Shown here in pieces: positions 10,892 to 22,107 of a stretch of 64,000 nucleotides of DNA. The stretch's first letter is position 1. Each line of letters starts with the position of its first letter. Made by a program: the position numbers and the translations under genes. The DNA is from Saccopteryx bilineata (taxonomy: Eukaryota; Chordata; Mammalia; Chiroptera; Emballonuridae), in contig NC_089495.1 of the NCBI RefSeq assembly GCF_036850765.1, forward strand, positions 121,047,033 to 121,111,032, given 5' to 3'. The notes under the pieces were generated by a model. That model made no database searches, was not told the origin of the DNA, and was given only the letters and a program-made list of their open reading frames with translations.

Positions 10892-11234
10892 CTTTTTTTT
10901 TTTTTTTTTTTTTAAGTGAGGGGAGGGGAGATAGACTTCTGCATGTGTCCCCACCAGGTTTCCACCTGGCAATCCTGTCTAGGGCTGATGCTTGAGTACC
11001 GAGCTATTTTTAGCACTTGAGGCTGACACCCTCAGACCAGCCAATCCATCCTCAGGGCCAGGGCCCCATACTCAAACCATTGGAGCCACTAGTTATTGAG
11101 AGGGGAAGAGGCAGAGCGGGGAAGGGGGAGGAGAAGAGAAAGAGATGGGTGCTTCTTGTGTGCCCTGCCTAGAAATCATACCCAGGGCATCCATATGCCG
11201 GGCCAACACTATCCACTGAGCCACCAGCCAGAGC
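10892..11234 (-). mobile_element. Old SINE-A
   Basis: Poly-T, 'aagtgaggggaggggagata', 'atttttagcacttgaggctg' and the end 'gagccaccagccagagcc'. Flanks ctctgttctt and ctctattctt fit a target duplication. It lacks an intact CTCF-like box. Confidence 0.82.
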
Positions 11235-11798
11235 CTCTATTCTTATTAATATAACATTGCAGAGGTATGTGACAGGGTTGCTATCATCCCACTGCCCTAG
11301 GGAATTACTCTTTTTATTTTTTTGAGAGTGAGTGATGGCAGTGATAGTGTAAAACCAATGTTGTGTGCCACATGAATGGAAGTGAACATGACTGCTGTTG
11401 GAGTTCAGAGGCATGCAGTGATTGTATGTGAAGAGCTTCCTGGAAAAGGCAGACTTGGAGGTTCATGTTGAGTATGTCGGTATAGCTAAAGTGTCCTTTT
11501 CTTATAGAATGCTAATAAAAAGTGAAGCTGAGAGATAGTAGGTGGGACATCACAGCAGGCCGTGAATGGCCACGCTCTAGTGTTAATTATTTTTACACAG
11601 GCATTGAAGACAAGAATGACAGAATTTTAGACTAAGAATGTCCTGAGCACTAAATGTTTTAGGTTAAATCTTGTATTGGTAGCTGTGATAGCAATAGTGG
11701 GGGAAGAAAGACTAGCTTTTACTATTGGAGTGGAATGGGTGTGAAATTCTAAAAGTAGTGGTAACAGGAAAGGACATTTGTCTCTGGTATTTTTAAGA
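11235..11798. other. Single-copy DNA, nothing recognised
   Basis: About 560 bp between SINEs. No gene, RNA or repeat could be supported. Confidence 0.5.
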
Positions 11799-11810
11799 CT
11801 AGGTAGGAAT

Positions 11811-11984
11811 AGCCCTGGCTGGATAGCTTGGTTGGTTAGAGAATCATTCTGAAGCACAGAGATTGCGGGTTAGATTCCTGGTCAGGGCACAAAGAGGTAT
11901 AGATTGATGTTTCTTCCTTCCTCACTCTCTCCCTTCCTCTCTCTAAAATCAATAAAAAAATAAATATTTTTTAAAGATGAAGGT
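11811..11984 (+). mobile_element. VES-like SINE
   Basis: Sense copy: 'gccctggctggatagcttgg' head, 'gggttagattcctggtcagg' B-box region, then a CT-rich body and 'aaaatcaataaaaaaataaa' tail. Confidence 0.87.
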
Positions 11985-12347
11985 AGGACCTGACCAGGCT
12001 ATGGCACAGTGGATAGAGTTGTCAGGCTGGGATGCACAGGACCTAGGTTCAAAACCCCGAGGTTGCCAGCTGGAGCAAGGGCTCACCAGCTTGAGTGCAA
12101 GGTTGCTGGCTTGAGTGTGAGGTCATCCCCACAGTGACTGGCTTGAGCCCAAGGTCGCTGGCTTGGACCCAACATCGTTGGCTTGAGCCAAAGGGCCACT
12201 CATTCTGCTATAGCCGTCTAGTCAAGGCACATATGAGAAAGCAATCAGTGAACAACTAAGGTGATGCAATGAAGAATTGATCCTTCTCATCTCTGTCCCT
12301 TCCTGTCTGTCCCTATCTGTCCCCCCCCCCCCGTGTCACCAAAAAAA
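11985..12347 (+). mobile_element. SINE-C
   Basis: Sense head 'cctgaccaggctatggcaca', repeated 'ggctt(g)gag' words, 'gtcaaggcacatatgagaaa', a C12-13 run at about 12320 and an A-rich tail. The site gactaggtaggaata (about 11799) returns as gattaggtaggaata (12348-12362), enclosing this and the VES-like copy. Confidence 0.88.
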
Positions 12348-12419
12348 GATTAGGTAGGAATATACGTAATTTTAGTAACCACTGTCATCCCAATAAATTC
12401 AAATAAAAAGACTATGTAG

Positions 12420-12734
12420 GGCCTGACCAGGCAGTGGCTCAGTGGATAGAGCGTTGGACTGAGATGCAAAGAGCCCAGGTTCGCAACACCAAGGTCGCCG
12501 GCTCATCTGGTTTGAGTGCAGGGTCACTGGCTTGAGCATGGAATCATAGACATGAGCCCAGGGTTGCTGACTTGAGCAAGGGATCACTCACTCTGTTGTA
12601 ACCCCCCAACCCCGTCAAGGCATGTATTAGGAAGCAATCAATGAACAACTAAGGAGCCACATCAAAGAATTGATGCTTTTCCACTCTCTCCCTTCCTGTC
12701 TGTTCCTATCAGTCCCCCTCCCCTCTGACTGACT

Positions 12735-12775
<41 letters not shown>
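12420..12775 (+). mobile_element. SINE-C with a CA microsatellite tail
   Basis: Full sense copy from 'gcctgaccaggcagtggctc'. Instead of poly(A) it ends in (CA)n at about 12736-12773, followed by 'cggtaggaata'. The microsatellite probably grew from the SINE tail. Confidence 0.88.
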
Positions 12776-12836
12776 TAGGAATAGGTGACCCAACAATATT
12801 GCAATATTGAAGTGCATAAAGGAAGGTGTATCAGTA

Positions 12837-13031
12837 CGGTGGTTGGCAAACTCATTAGTCAACAGAGCCAAATATCAACAGTACAACGATTGAAATTTCT
12901 TTTGAGGGCCAAATTTTTTAAACTTAAACTATATAGGTAGGTTGTTATTAACTTAATTAGGGTACTCCTAAGCTCACTCAAGGGCCCAAAGAGCTGCATG
13001 TGGCTCGCGAGTCACGGTTTGCCAATCACTG
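12837..13031. mobile_element. hAT-type MITE, 195 bp
   Basis: Ends 'ggtggttggcaaac' and 'gtttgccaatcactg' form imperfect inverted repeats. The body includes 'gactaatgag' and 'ggctctgttgac' in reverse. It is an inverted copy of the same family as 61379-61573 and has the same length. The target duplication is not clear here. Confidence 0.8.
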
Positions 13032-13444
13032 ATGTTGGGATGTTTTGGCACAGGTAACAGAATGCTGTACTAATAGTGACTTACACAGCACTGGATTGAC
13101 TACCCTGTGAACATGAAGTGTGGAGGAAAGCCTGGCAGCTTGTTGATCAGTTCTGGTGAGAGCTCAGGCATGGTGCTGCTCATGGCCACAGGGTGGGTTC
13201 TTTAGTTCCAGGGCCTGTGTTTGCCGAGTAATGCAGAGAAATACAGGAAATGATGATCGGAAACAGCCAAAGATGATTTCAGGCAAGGTCACTTGACAGA
13301 GGGAGACGTGCAAACTGAATTCTCTTGGAGTGAGAGAGGAAAAGAGCTCTCTGGGAAGCTTCAGAGAATGGTGAAAAAGAGAACTTTTTTTAAAAAAGAA
13401 TTTTTCACAAATAATATATAACTATTAGAATAAAAAGAAACTGG
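13032..13444. other. Single-copy DNA, nothing recognised
   Basis: About 410 bp with no supported gene or repeat. Confidence 0.5.
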
Positions 13445-13627
13445 CATTACCTGTGGTGGCACAGTGGATAAAGTGTCGACCTGGAACCCTGAGGTTACTG
13501 GTTCGAAACCCTGGGCTTGCCCAGTTAAGGCACATATAATAAGCAATCACTAGAAGTGAAGCAACTATGAGTTGATACTTCTCACTCTATGCCCCATCTC
13601 TGAAAAAGCAATAAATAAAAAAAAATT
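13445..13627 (+). mobile_element. SINE with B-type head and C-type tail
   Basis: The head 'acctgtggtggcacagtgga' and 'ggttcgaaaccctgggcttg' are SINE-B. After 'aaggcacatata' it continues 'ataagcaatcac' and 'aagcaactatgagttgatac', which is the SINE-C body. The tail is A-rich. Confidence 0.75.
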
Positions 13628-13988
13628 TTTTTTTTGGTATTTTTCTGAAGCTGGAAACGGGGAGGCAGTCAGACAGACTCCTGCATGTGCCCGACAGGGA
13701 TCCACCCGGCACGCCCACCAGGGGGCAATGCTCTGCCCATCCGGGGCATCGCTCTGTCGTGACCAGAGCCACTCTAGCGCCTGGGGCAGAGGCCACAGAG
13801 CCATCCCCAGCGCCCGGGCCATCTTTGCTCCAATGAAGCCTTGGCTGCGGGAGGGGAACAGAGACAGAGAGGAAGGAGAGGGGTGGAGAAGCAGATGGGT
13901 GCTTCTCCTGTGTGCTCTGCCTGGGAATCGAACCCAGGGCTTCCACACGCCAGGCCGACGCTCTACCACTGAGCAAACCTGTCAGGGC
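13628..13988 (-). mobile_element. SINE-A
   Basis: Full length, from 'tatttttctgaagctggaaa' to 'gagcaaacctgtcagggcc'. CTCF-like box at 13715-13727 (last base changed, GGGGGCA). Little diverged. Confidence 0.92.
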
Positions 13989-14178
13989 CAGCATCACTTC
14001 TTTTGTTTTTGACACCTTAGTTAGTTGTTCATTGATTACCTTCTCATATGTACCTTCACTGGGGGGCTACAGCAGAGCGAGCGACCCCTCGTTCAAGCTG
14101 GTAACCTCGGGGTTTCGAACCTGGGTCCTCTGCATCCCAGTCCGATGCTGTATCCACTGCACCACTGCCTGGTCAGGC
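13989..14178 (-). mobile_element. SINE-C, 3' part missing
   Basis: Starts abruptly inside the body at 'agcatcacttcttttg' and runs to 'ccactgcctggtcaggc'. The poly-T and GA-rich side is absent, being cut off by or lost next to the SINE-A. Confidence 0.82.
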
Positions 14179-14293
14179 AATAAATGAAATCTTAAAAAAA
14201 ATTTTTTTAAATGAAAAGAAATCCCACTTTCTACATAGTTAACATTTTAGTGTTGCATTGAAGATGTCAATTGTAAGATACCTCCAAATCCCC

Positions 14294-14655
14294 CCCTTTT
14301 TTGTATTTTTTCAAAGTTAGAAGTGGGAGGCAGTCAGACAGACTCCCACATGCTCCTGACCGGGATCCACCTAACATGCCCACCAGGGAGCGATGCTCTG
14401 CCCATCTGGGGCATTGCTCCTTTGCGGCCGGAGCCATTCTAGTGCCTGAGGTGGAAGCCATGGAGCCATCCTCAGTGCCTGGGCCAACTTTGCTCCAGCG
14501 GATCCTTGGCTGCAGGAGGGGAAGAGAGAGATAGAGAGGAGGGAGAGGGGGAAGGGTGGAGGAGCAGATGTACGCTTTTCCTGTGTGTCCTGACCAGGAA
14601 TCAAACCTGGACTTCCACACACCGGGCTATACTGCTGAGCCAACCAGCCAGGGCC
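14294..14655 (-). mobile_element. SINE-A
   Basis: Full length, with 'tgagccaaccagccagggcc' at the end. Box at 14380-14392 reads CCACCAGGGAGCG. Flanks 'atccccccctttttt' and 'acccctcccttttttt' form the target duplication. Confidence 0.9.
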
Positions 14656-14715
14656 ACCCCTCCCTTTTTTTTAAGAAGAGAAAAACCAGTCTGTTTCTAA
14701 ATTCTACTGTGTTTT

Positions 14716-14922
14716 TTTTTTATTATTATTCATTTAGAGAGGAGAAAGAGGGAGAGAGAGAGAGAGACAGAGAGAGAGAGAGAGAAAAGAGAGAGACAGG
14801 GGGGAGGAGCTGGAAGCATCAACTCCCATATGTGCCTTGACCAGGCGAGCCCAGGGTTTTGAACCGGCGACCTCAGCATTTCCAGGTCGATGCTTTATCC
14901 ACTGCGCCACCACAGGTCAGGC
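14716..14922 (-). mobile_element. SINE-B with GA-rich body
   Basis: The target duplication aaattctactgtgtttt is near-perfect, at about 14698-14716 and 14924-14940. (GA)n at about 14750-14785. It ends 'gcgccaccacaggtcaggc'. Confidence 0.93.
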
Positions 14923-14940
14923 AAAATTCTACTGTGTTTT

Positions 14941-15631
14941 ATAATAGCAAATTTCTCTCTCTGTCCCCCTCTGATGATTGGGAGGAGTGTTTTAGCATCC
15001 TGTTTAGTAAAATGAAAATGGAAACCTGGATATAGAAATGTACCCTTTTTTTATTGTTATTATTAGAACTTTAGATTTACTCTTGCTTAACTATTGACTA
15101 TTTGGGATACTTAGTCTTCAGTTAAGTATTTAATAACCTGTGTTAGTTAACCATACTCCGATCCCTTTGTAATGAGGATTTATGTACAAAAAAAATGCAG
15201 TCAGATACTATTACCTGTTGTATCTAATTTCAGTTTCCCAGTACCTGAGGGAATTTACATTTTGACAGAAAGCGGAGTTTTATTTTGTTTGTTATTTTAT
15301 CTCACCTTGGCTCTACAGAAATTTCAGGAGGTATCTAGCAGGACTTTTGGTCCAAACTCTTTCTTTTCTCCCTCCTCCCAGGTCAGATAAATTTATATCC
15401 TGGCTAGTCATCACCACATCTTGCAAGAGAAGATGAACTGTTCTTGGAGTGTAACCTATGAAGTGCAGGGTTATTGAGTTAGTATGGAAAAGAAGCTAAC
15501 AGGTAGGCCACAGGGAGAAGCCACCATGTAAGTCAAAGTCTTGCATATAAGGGAACAGAAATGAGGGACCCATTGCTAGAGGGAGTCATAGGAAGGCTCC
15601 AGCTCCAGTCCCTTGGTACATCCTACAGAAG
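14941..15631. other. Single-copy DNA, no gene seen
   Basis: A/T-rich. A few short open frames without recognisable content. Confidence 0.5.
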
Positions 15632-16379
15632 TGGTTTTCAACCATTTTATAGTTGGAGGCTGGTGACCCAGCCAGCCAGAAACATGAAAGGAATAAAGCT
15701 TTATCTTACTGCGGATAATAGTGCAACACGGTACAAGCTGGTGCTTGATTTCCAAACTCCACATGTGTGATGCATTGAATACTACGTAAGTTTGTCTGAA
15801 TGCTTTTTGTCTGTTGCACATGATTTGTAAATGCTGTAAACAGTGCAAAAGGTTGTTCAAACAGCTTGGACATTCCAGATGTCTAAGAGAACCTCAATAG
15901 TATTATTATTGATATTACAGGTTGATAAGTCGCAATCATGCTGAGTGTACATAAGCAAATTTGACTAAGATCATTGGGGTCTATAATTGCCCAACAACAC
16001 TAGGGTGGTTAACTCTTGGGCGAAGCAGCGCAAAATTTCTGTCAGACTGGTTGTTGAAAGAACTCCAGCATCTGAGGGAGCCTACATTCCTTGCCCCCTA
16101 AGAGCCTAACACTACTGATTTTTCCCTGTGTGTATTAAATATTTTATAAACGTAGAATTATGTTTCACCTACTTTTATGAATCCTCTTTTATTCAATAAA
16201 TATTACATGACATAGAATGCCTTTTCAGCACATACATTTGACTTTTAATAGCTGCAGAATATTATGATTTTTTTAACCAATTCTCTGTGGGATATTAAAG
16301 TTATTTTTAGTTTACTATCATAACAACAATGCACAGAAAGACTTTTTCCTCAGATAGGATTAATGTTTCTTAATTTTAG
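15632..16379. other. hAT-like end and an old antisense L1 fragment
   Basis: A CAGTGGTTTTCAACC-like end starts at about 15632 ('agtggttttcaaccatttta'), but I could not find its partner, so a broken hAT is only likely. Positions 16180-16350 resemble antisense L1 3' UTR, with 'taatagctgcagaatatta' and 'acaacaatgcacagaaag'. Confidence 0.4.
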
Positions 16380-16387
16380 ACTTATGG

Positions 16388-16647
16388 GTTTTTTTTTTGT
16401 TTGCTTGTTTTAAGTGAGAGGAGGGTGATAGACTCCCACATGCGCCCTGACTGAGATTCACCTGGCAGTCCCCGTCTGAAGCCAACGCTCAGACCACTGA
16501 GCTATCCTCAGCACCCGGGGCCAATACTCTGACCAACCCAGTCACTGGCTGTGAGGGGAAGAGAGAGCGAAGGGGAAAAGGGAGGGGAAGAGAAGCAGAT
16601 GTTCACTTTTCATGTGTGCCCTGGCTGAGAATCAAACTTGGGATGTC
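16388..16647 (-). mobile_element. Old SINE-A, left part, split by an L1
   Basis: Poly-T, 'aagtgagaggagggtgatag' and 'ctatcctcagcacccggggc' are old SINE-A. The copy stops at 'aatcaaacttgggatgtc'. The missing end continues at 21142-21201. Confidence 0.88.
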
Positions 16648-16873
16648 GGCCTGCGGAACCGAGGCTTGTGGCCTGACCCAGGAGCCAGCTCCTCCTGAGG
16701 TGGGGCGCAAAAGCCCAGAACAGGCGGAGTCCCACGACTGAGCGTGGGCACACGCCGCCCGGCCTGTGGAGCCAAGGCTTGCAGCCGTCCTGCCAGCGGG
16801 CTCCTTCTGCAGGGTTGAGGTGAAAGCCCGGAATCAGGCGGAGACCCACAGCTGAGCAAAGGTGCTCACCCCT
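16648..16873 (+). repeat. L1 5' UTR tandem monomers
   Basis: Two GC-rich units with a 113-bp period: 'cggcctgcggaaccgaggct' at 16647 and 'cggcctgtggagccaaggct' at 16760. Each carries an 'aggcggag(t/a)cccac' block. Tandem promoter monomers are known from rodent L1. Here only two are present. Confidence 0.8.
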
Positions 16874-17146
16874 GTCCTCAGGCCAAGCATAACCCCACCT
16901 GCGGGGGTGGGGCAAAGGCCAAGGCCACTGAGGTTTGTACACCAGAGCACAGGATCACAGCCCCTCCCGTGAAGGAGGGGTGGAAACCACAGCAACAGCC
17001 CCAGTGGGCTGGCACTGGCAACACTCATACCCAAACACCCTAGGTAGCAACAGCAGAGGAGGTGGCGGGCCTGCAGACCACACCTAGGAAACACAGAGAC
17101 TACACCCAGTGGACTCCAGTGGCCAAAATCTTCTATTAAACAGACA

Positions 17147-18043
17147 AAATGAGAAGGCAGAGAAATGCAACAAAATGAATCAAAAGAAATCTCCAGGAAA
17201 GGACCTGAATGAGTCAGATATAACCAAATTACAAGATGCAGAGTTTAAAAATAACGATTGTTAGGATGCTCAAAGATCTTAGAACAAAAATAGATGATCA
17301 TTACAAACACCTAAATAAAGAGAAAGCAAATATAATAACGGACATTGAAATAATAAAAAAGAATCAAATGACAAATACAATATCAGAAATGAACACAATG
17401 GAAGGAATTAAAAGCAGGATGGATGAAGCTGAGAATCGAATCAGCGAGTTAGAGGACAAGATAAATGAAGGTACAGAAGCGGAGCAGAAAAAAGACTCCA
17501 AATGTCTGAGGAAACTCTAAGAGAGCTCTGTGACAACATGAAGAGAAATAACATCCGCATCATAGGGGTTCCTGAAGAAGAGAAAGAACAAGGGATGGAG
17601 ACTTTGTTCAAACATATCATAGCTGAAAACTTCCCTCAATTAAGGCAGGAAAATGTCTCACAAGTTCAAGAAGCACAGAGAACTCCATTAAAGAGAAACC
17701 CAAAGAAATCTCCACCAAGACACATCATAATTAAAATACCAAAGCTAAGTGAAAAGAGAAAATGTTAAAAGCTGCTATAGAAAAAAAGGCTATCGCCTAC
17801 AAAGGAGCCCCCATAAGGATGACTTCTGACTTCTCAACAGAAACACTTGAGGCCAGAAGGGAATGGCAAGAAATATTCAAAGTAATGTAGAACAAGAGCC
17901 TACAACCAAGACTACTTTATCCAGCAACGTTATCGTTTAAAATTGAAGGAGAAATATAAAAGCTTTCCAGACCAAAAAAACCCTCAAGGTATTCACTACA
18001 ACCAAACCAATGCTGCAAAAAAATGCTAAGGGGCCTGTTCTAA
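17147..18043 (+). pseudogene. L1 ORF1 relic
   Basis: L1 ORF1p is an RNA-binding trimeric chaperone of the L1 particle. In order, the frames show a lysine-rich N-terminus from the first ATG, then a coiled coil (about 17236-17510, with 'MDEAENRISELEDKI'), then the RRM-like core starting 'NNIRIIGVPEEEKEQGM', the 'PPRHIIIKIPKLSEKRK' block, and the C-terminal domain with 'RMTSDFSTETLEARREWQE'. The frame is broken by an early TGA next to the start, by an added A before 17270, near 17515, and by stops near 17887 and 17958. About 57 bp separate its end from the ORF2 start. Confidence 0.9.
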
Positions 18044-18100
18044 ACAGTTCAAAGGTGATAAAGAATATAGCAAAAGAGGAATACAGTTTTAAAGGATAAA

Positions 18101-20903
18101 ATGGCAATAAACAATTACATATCAATAATAACCTTAAATGTAAATGAATTAAATAATCCAATCAAAAGACATAGGGTAGCTGCATGGATAAGAAAACAGG
18201 ACCCATACATATGCTGTCTACAAGAGACATACCTTAAAAGAAAAGATGCACATAGACTGAAGATGAAAGGATGGAAAAAAATATTTCATGCAAATGGAAA
18301 TGAAAAAAAAAAAAGCTGGGGTAGCAATACTTATATCAGACAAAATGGACTTTAAAACAAAAACTATAGTAAGAGATAAAGAAGGTCACCACAAAATGAT
18401 AAAGGGAGCAATTCAAAAGGAAGATATAACCATTATAAATATCTACTCACCTAATAATCTGTCCGTTTTTGGAATAAAACCAATCAATGTGATTAATCAC
18501 ATAAACAGAAGGAAGGAGAAAAACCACATGATCATTTCAATAGATGCAGAAAAAGCATTTGATAAAATCCAGCACCCATTTATGATCAAAACTCTCAGCA
18601 AAGTGGGAATGCAGGGATAACTTCAACATGATAAAGGCCATCTATGACAAACCCACAGGCAACATCATACTCAATGGACAAAAATTAAAAGCAATCCCCT
18701 TAAGATCAGGAACAAGGCAGGGGTGTCCCCTTTCACCACTCTTATTCAACATAGTTCTGGAAGTCCTAGCCACAACAATCAGACAAGAAAAAGAAATAAA
18801 AGGCATCCAAATTGGAAAAGAAGAAGTAAAACTATCATTTGCAGATGATATGGTATTGTATATAGAAAACCCTAAAGTCTCAGTCAAAATACTACTGGAC
18901 CTGATAAATGAGTTGAGCAAGGTGGCAGGATATAAAAATACTCAGAAATCAGAGGCATCTTTATACACTAACAATGAACTGTCAGAGAAATTAAGGAAGC
19001 AATCCCCTTCACCATTGCAACCAAAAGAATAAAGTACCTAGGAATAAATTTAACCAGGGAGATTAAAGACTTGTACTCGGAAAATTATAAAACATTGATA
19101 AAAGAAATCAGGGAAGATATAAACAAGTGGAAGCATATACTGTGCTCATGGTTAGGAAGAATAAACATCATTAAAATGTTTATATTACCCAAAGCAATTT
19201 ATAAATTCAATGCAATACCGATTAAAATACCAATGACTTATTTCAAAGATATAGAACACATTTCAAAAGTTTGTATGGAACCAAAAGAGAAGACGAATAG
19301 CCTCAGCAATCTTGAAAAGGAAGAATAAAGTGGGAGGTATCACACTTCCGGATATCAAGTTATACTACAAGGCCATTTTACTCGAAACAGCTTGGTACTG
19401 GCATAAAAACAGGCATATAGATCAATGGAACAGAACAGAGAACCCAGAAATAAACCCACACTTTAATGGACAACTGATATTTGACAAAGGAGGTAAGAGC
19501 ATACAATGGAGTAAAGACAATCTTTTTAACAAATGGTATTGGGGAAATTGTAAAGCTACCTGCAAAAAAATGAAACTAGACCACCAACTTACACCATTCA
19601 CAAAAATAAACTCAAAATGGATAAAAGACTTAAATGTAAGGCATGAAACCATAAGCATCTTAGAAGAAAACATAGGCAGTAAGCTCTCCGACATCTGTCG
19701 GAGCAATATATTTGCTGATTTATCTCCACGGGGAAGGGAAATAAAAGACAGGATAAACAAATGGGACTATATCAAACTAAAAAGCTTTTGCATAGCTAAA
19801 GATAACAAGAACAGTGTAAAAAGACAAACTACACAATGGGAGAACATATTTGACAGTATGTCTGATAAGGGGTTAATAACCAAAATTTATAAAGAACTTC
19901 TAAATCTCAACACCAGAAAAACAATCCAATCAAAAAATGGGCAAAAGAACTGAATAGACACTTCTCCAGAGAGGACATACAGGTGGCCAATAGGCATATG
20001 AAAAAATGTTCAACATCACTAATCATTAGAGAAATGCAAATTAAAACCACAATGAGATATCACCTCACACCAGTCAGAATGGCGCTCATCAACAAAACAA
20101 CACAGAATAAGTGCTGGCGAGAATATGGAGAAAAGGGAACCCTCCTGCACAGCTGGTGGGAATGCGGACTGGTGCAGCCACTGTGGAAAACAGTATGGAG
20201 ATTCTTCAAGAAATTAAAAATTGTACTGCCTTTTGACCCAGCTATACCACTTTTAGGAATATACCCCAAGAACACCATAACAATGTTTGGCTCAGTGGTA
20301 GAGCGTCGGGCTGGCGTGCAGGAGTCCGGGGTTCGATTCCTGGCCAGGGCACACAGGAGAAGCGTCCATCTGCTTCTCTGCCCCTCCCCCTCTCCTTCCT
20401 CTCTGTCTCTCTCCCCCTCCCGCAGCCAAGGGTCCATTGGAGCAAAGTTTGCCCGGGCGCTAAGGATGGCTCTGTGCCTCTGTCTCAGGTGCTATACTGG
20501 CTCTGATTGCAGCATAGCAATGCTCCAGATGGGCAGAGCACCCCCCCATGGTGGGCATGCCGGGTGGATCCCAGTTGGGTGCATGCGGGAGTCTGTCTGC
20601 CTCCCCGTTTCCAACCTCAGAAAAATAAAAAATAAAAAAAAGAAGAAATGCACCCCCATGATTATGGCAGCAGTATTAATAGCGAAGATCTGGAAACAGC
20701 TCAGGTGTCCATCAGTGGACGAGTGGATTAAAAAGCTTTGGTACATATATACTATGGAATACTACTCAATCATAAGAAATGATGACATCGGATCATTTAC
20801 AACAACATGGATGGACCTTGATAACATTATACTGAGTGAAATAAGTAAATCAGAAAAAACTAAGTACTATATGATTCCATACATTGGTGGGACACAAAAG
20901 TGA
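18101..20903 (+). pseudogene. L1 ORF2 relic (endonuclease, reverse transcriptase, C-terminal zinc region)
   Basis: ORF2p nicks the target and reverse-transcribes L1 RNA. The ATG at 18101 opens an APE-type endonuclease N-terminus with 'LQET' (catalytic Glu region). The frame shifts in an A-run near 18305 and goes on with '[11 protein letters not shown]' and '[10 protein letters not shown]'. At about 18465 it jumps to reverse transcriptase ('[12 protein letters not shown]', '[16 protein letters not shown]', 'FADD' at 18838-18849). More than 1 kb that would join them, including the end of the endonuclease, is missing. C-terminal parts continue to '[13 protein letters not shown]' (Cys/His region) and 'YIGGTQK' at the stop. 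Several frameshifts occur (about 18620, 19033, 19320, 19955). A SINE-A is inserted at 20285-20640 without closing the local frame. Confidence 0.92.
20285..20640 (+). mobile_element. SINE-A inside L1 ORF2
   Basis: Sense copy lacking the first bases of the head: starts 'gtttggctcagtggtagagc'. It has the A-box-like TGGCTCAGTGG, the B box GGTTCGATTCC at 20331-20341, and an A-rich tail. The CTCF-like box is degraded (CCCCCCATGGTGGG at about 20542). Confidence 0.92.
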
Positions 20904-21141
20904 GACTCAGAGACATGGAGAAAAGTGTGGTGGTTACGAATGGGGGGGAGGAGAGGGAGAGGTTTGGGGGAGGGGTGCGGCACAAAGAAAACCAGTTAGA
21001 AGGTGACGGAAGACAATTTGACTTCTTTGGGTGATGGGAATGCAGCATAATTAAATGTCAAAATAACCTGGAGATGTTCTCTCTGAACATGTACCTGATT
21101 GATTCATGTCATCCCATTAAAATAAAAAAATAAAAATAAAC

Positions 21142-21201
21142 AACTTGGGATGTCTGCATGCTGGGCCGACATTTTTATCCACTGAGCCTACTGGCCAGGG
21201 C
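21142..21201 (-). mobile_element. Old SINE-A, right part
   Basis: Starts with the L1 target duplicate and ends 'ctactggccagggcc'. It completes the SINE begun at 16388, so the SINE pre-dates the L1. Confidence 0.88.
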
Positions 21202-21319
21202 CTTAGGCTTTTGTTACTTTTGAGGTCTTAAGTTTTTTTCATAGTCATTTTTTATCTTATGTTCATGGTAAAAGCTAACATGATGAGTTCAGTGTCCCCG
21301 GAGTGGGCTCTAAGCACAG

Positions 21320-21735
21320 GTTTAAGTGTTCCTTGTGCATCAGCTTATTTACTCTTTTGTTGACATAAAATTGTCATGTAATGTGTTAGAGGTATACAAC
21401 ATAATGATTTTTATATATTGTGATGTCATCACCACAGTTTGGTTAACTGTCTTATCACAACACACAATTACAAATTTTTTTCTTGTGATAACAACTTTTA
21501 AGATCTATTTTATTAACTTTTAAAAATACAATACAGTATTGTTGTATGTTTTTCTATATGTATTTTTCAAGATGCTGATTTTATTTTCTTTAGATAGTTC
21601 CATTTTTAACTTTTTGAGGAACCTCCATGCTGTTTTCCACAGTGGCTGCACCAGTCTTTATTGTCACCAGCAGTGAAAGAGCGTTTCCTTTTCTTCATAG
21701 CCACTCCAGCAGTTATTTCTTGTCTTTTAAAAATC
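21320..21735 (-). mobile_element. Antisense L1 3' UTR relic
   Basis: Shows 'aaaattgtcatgtaatgtg', 'gaggtatacaacataatgat' and 'ccacagtggctgcaccag', landmarks of antisense L1 3' ends. Confidence 0.72.
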
Positions 21736-21737
21736 TT

Positions 21738-22107
21738 TTTGTTTTATTTATTTATATTTTTCTGAAGTGTGAAGTGGGAAGGCAGAGAGAGAGACTTCCG
21801 CATGTGCCCCAACTGGGATCCACCTGGCAAGCCCCATATGGGCCTGATGCTCTGCTCTTTTGGGGCCGTTGCTCTGTTGCTCAGCAGCCAAGCTATTTCA
21901 GTGCCTGAGGCCATGAAGCCACCCTCAGCACCTGGGGCCAATTTGCTCCAATCGAGTTGGCTGTGGTAAGGGAAGAAAGAGATAGCAAGAAGGGGGGAGG
22001 GGTGGAGAAGCAGATGGGCGCTTCTCCTTTGTGCCCTGACCAGAAATTGAATTCAGGACATCCACATGCTGAGCCAACGCTCTACCTCTGAGACAACTGG
22101 CAGGGGC
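21738..22107 (-). mobile_element. SINE-A, diverged
   Basis: From 'atatttttctgaagtgtgaa' to 'gagacaactggcaggggct'. The box region is changed to 'caagccccatatgggcctga', so no CTCF-like match. Confidence 0.88.

Larger units (their letters stand above)
16648..21141 (+). mobile_element. L1 element, near full-length ends but internally deleted
   Basis: Order: 5' UTR with two GC-rich monomers (16648-17146), ORF1 relic, a short spacer, ORF2 relic, 3' UTR (20904-21118) and an A-rich tail (21119-21141). The target duplication is aacttgggatgtc at 16635-16647 and 21142-21154, identical over 13 bp. Total 4.5 kb including a 0.35-kb SINE, against about 6 kb for an intact mammalian L1. The loss lies between the endonuclease and reverse transcriptase parts of ORF2, near 18470. 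ORF1 and ORF2 also carry frameshifts, so the element cannot move itself. It is the only sense L1 in the window and looks the youngest. Confidence 0.95.

Noticed and set aside
17236..20903. Active L1
   Set aside because: ORF1 has multiple breaks and ORF2 lacks more than 1 kb between endonuclease and reverse transcriptase.
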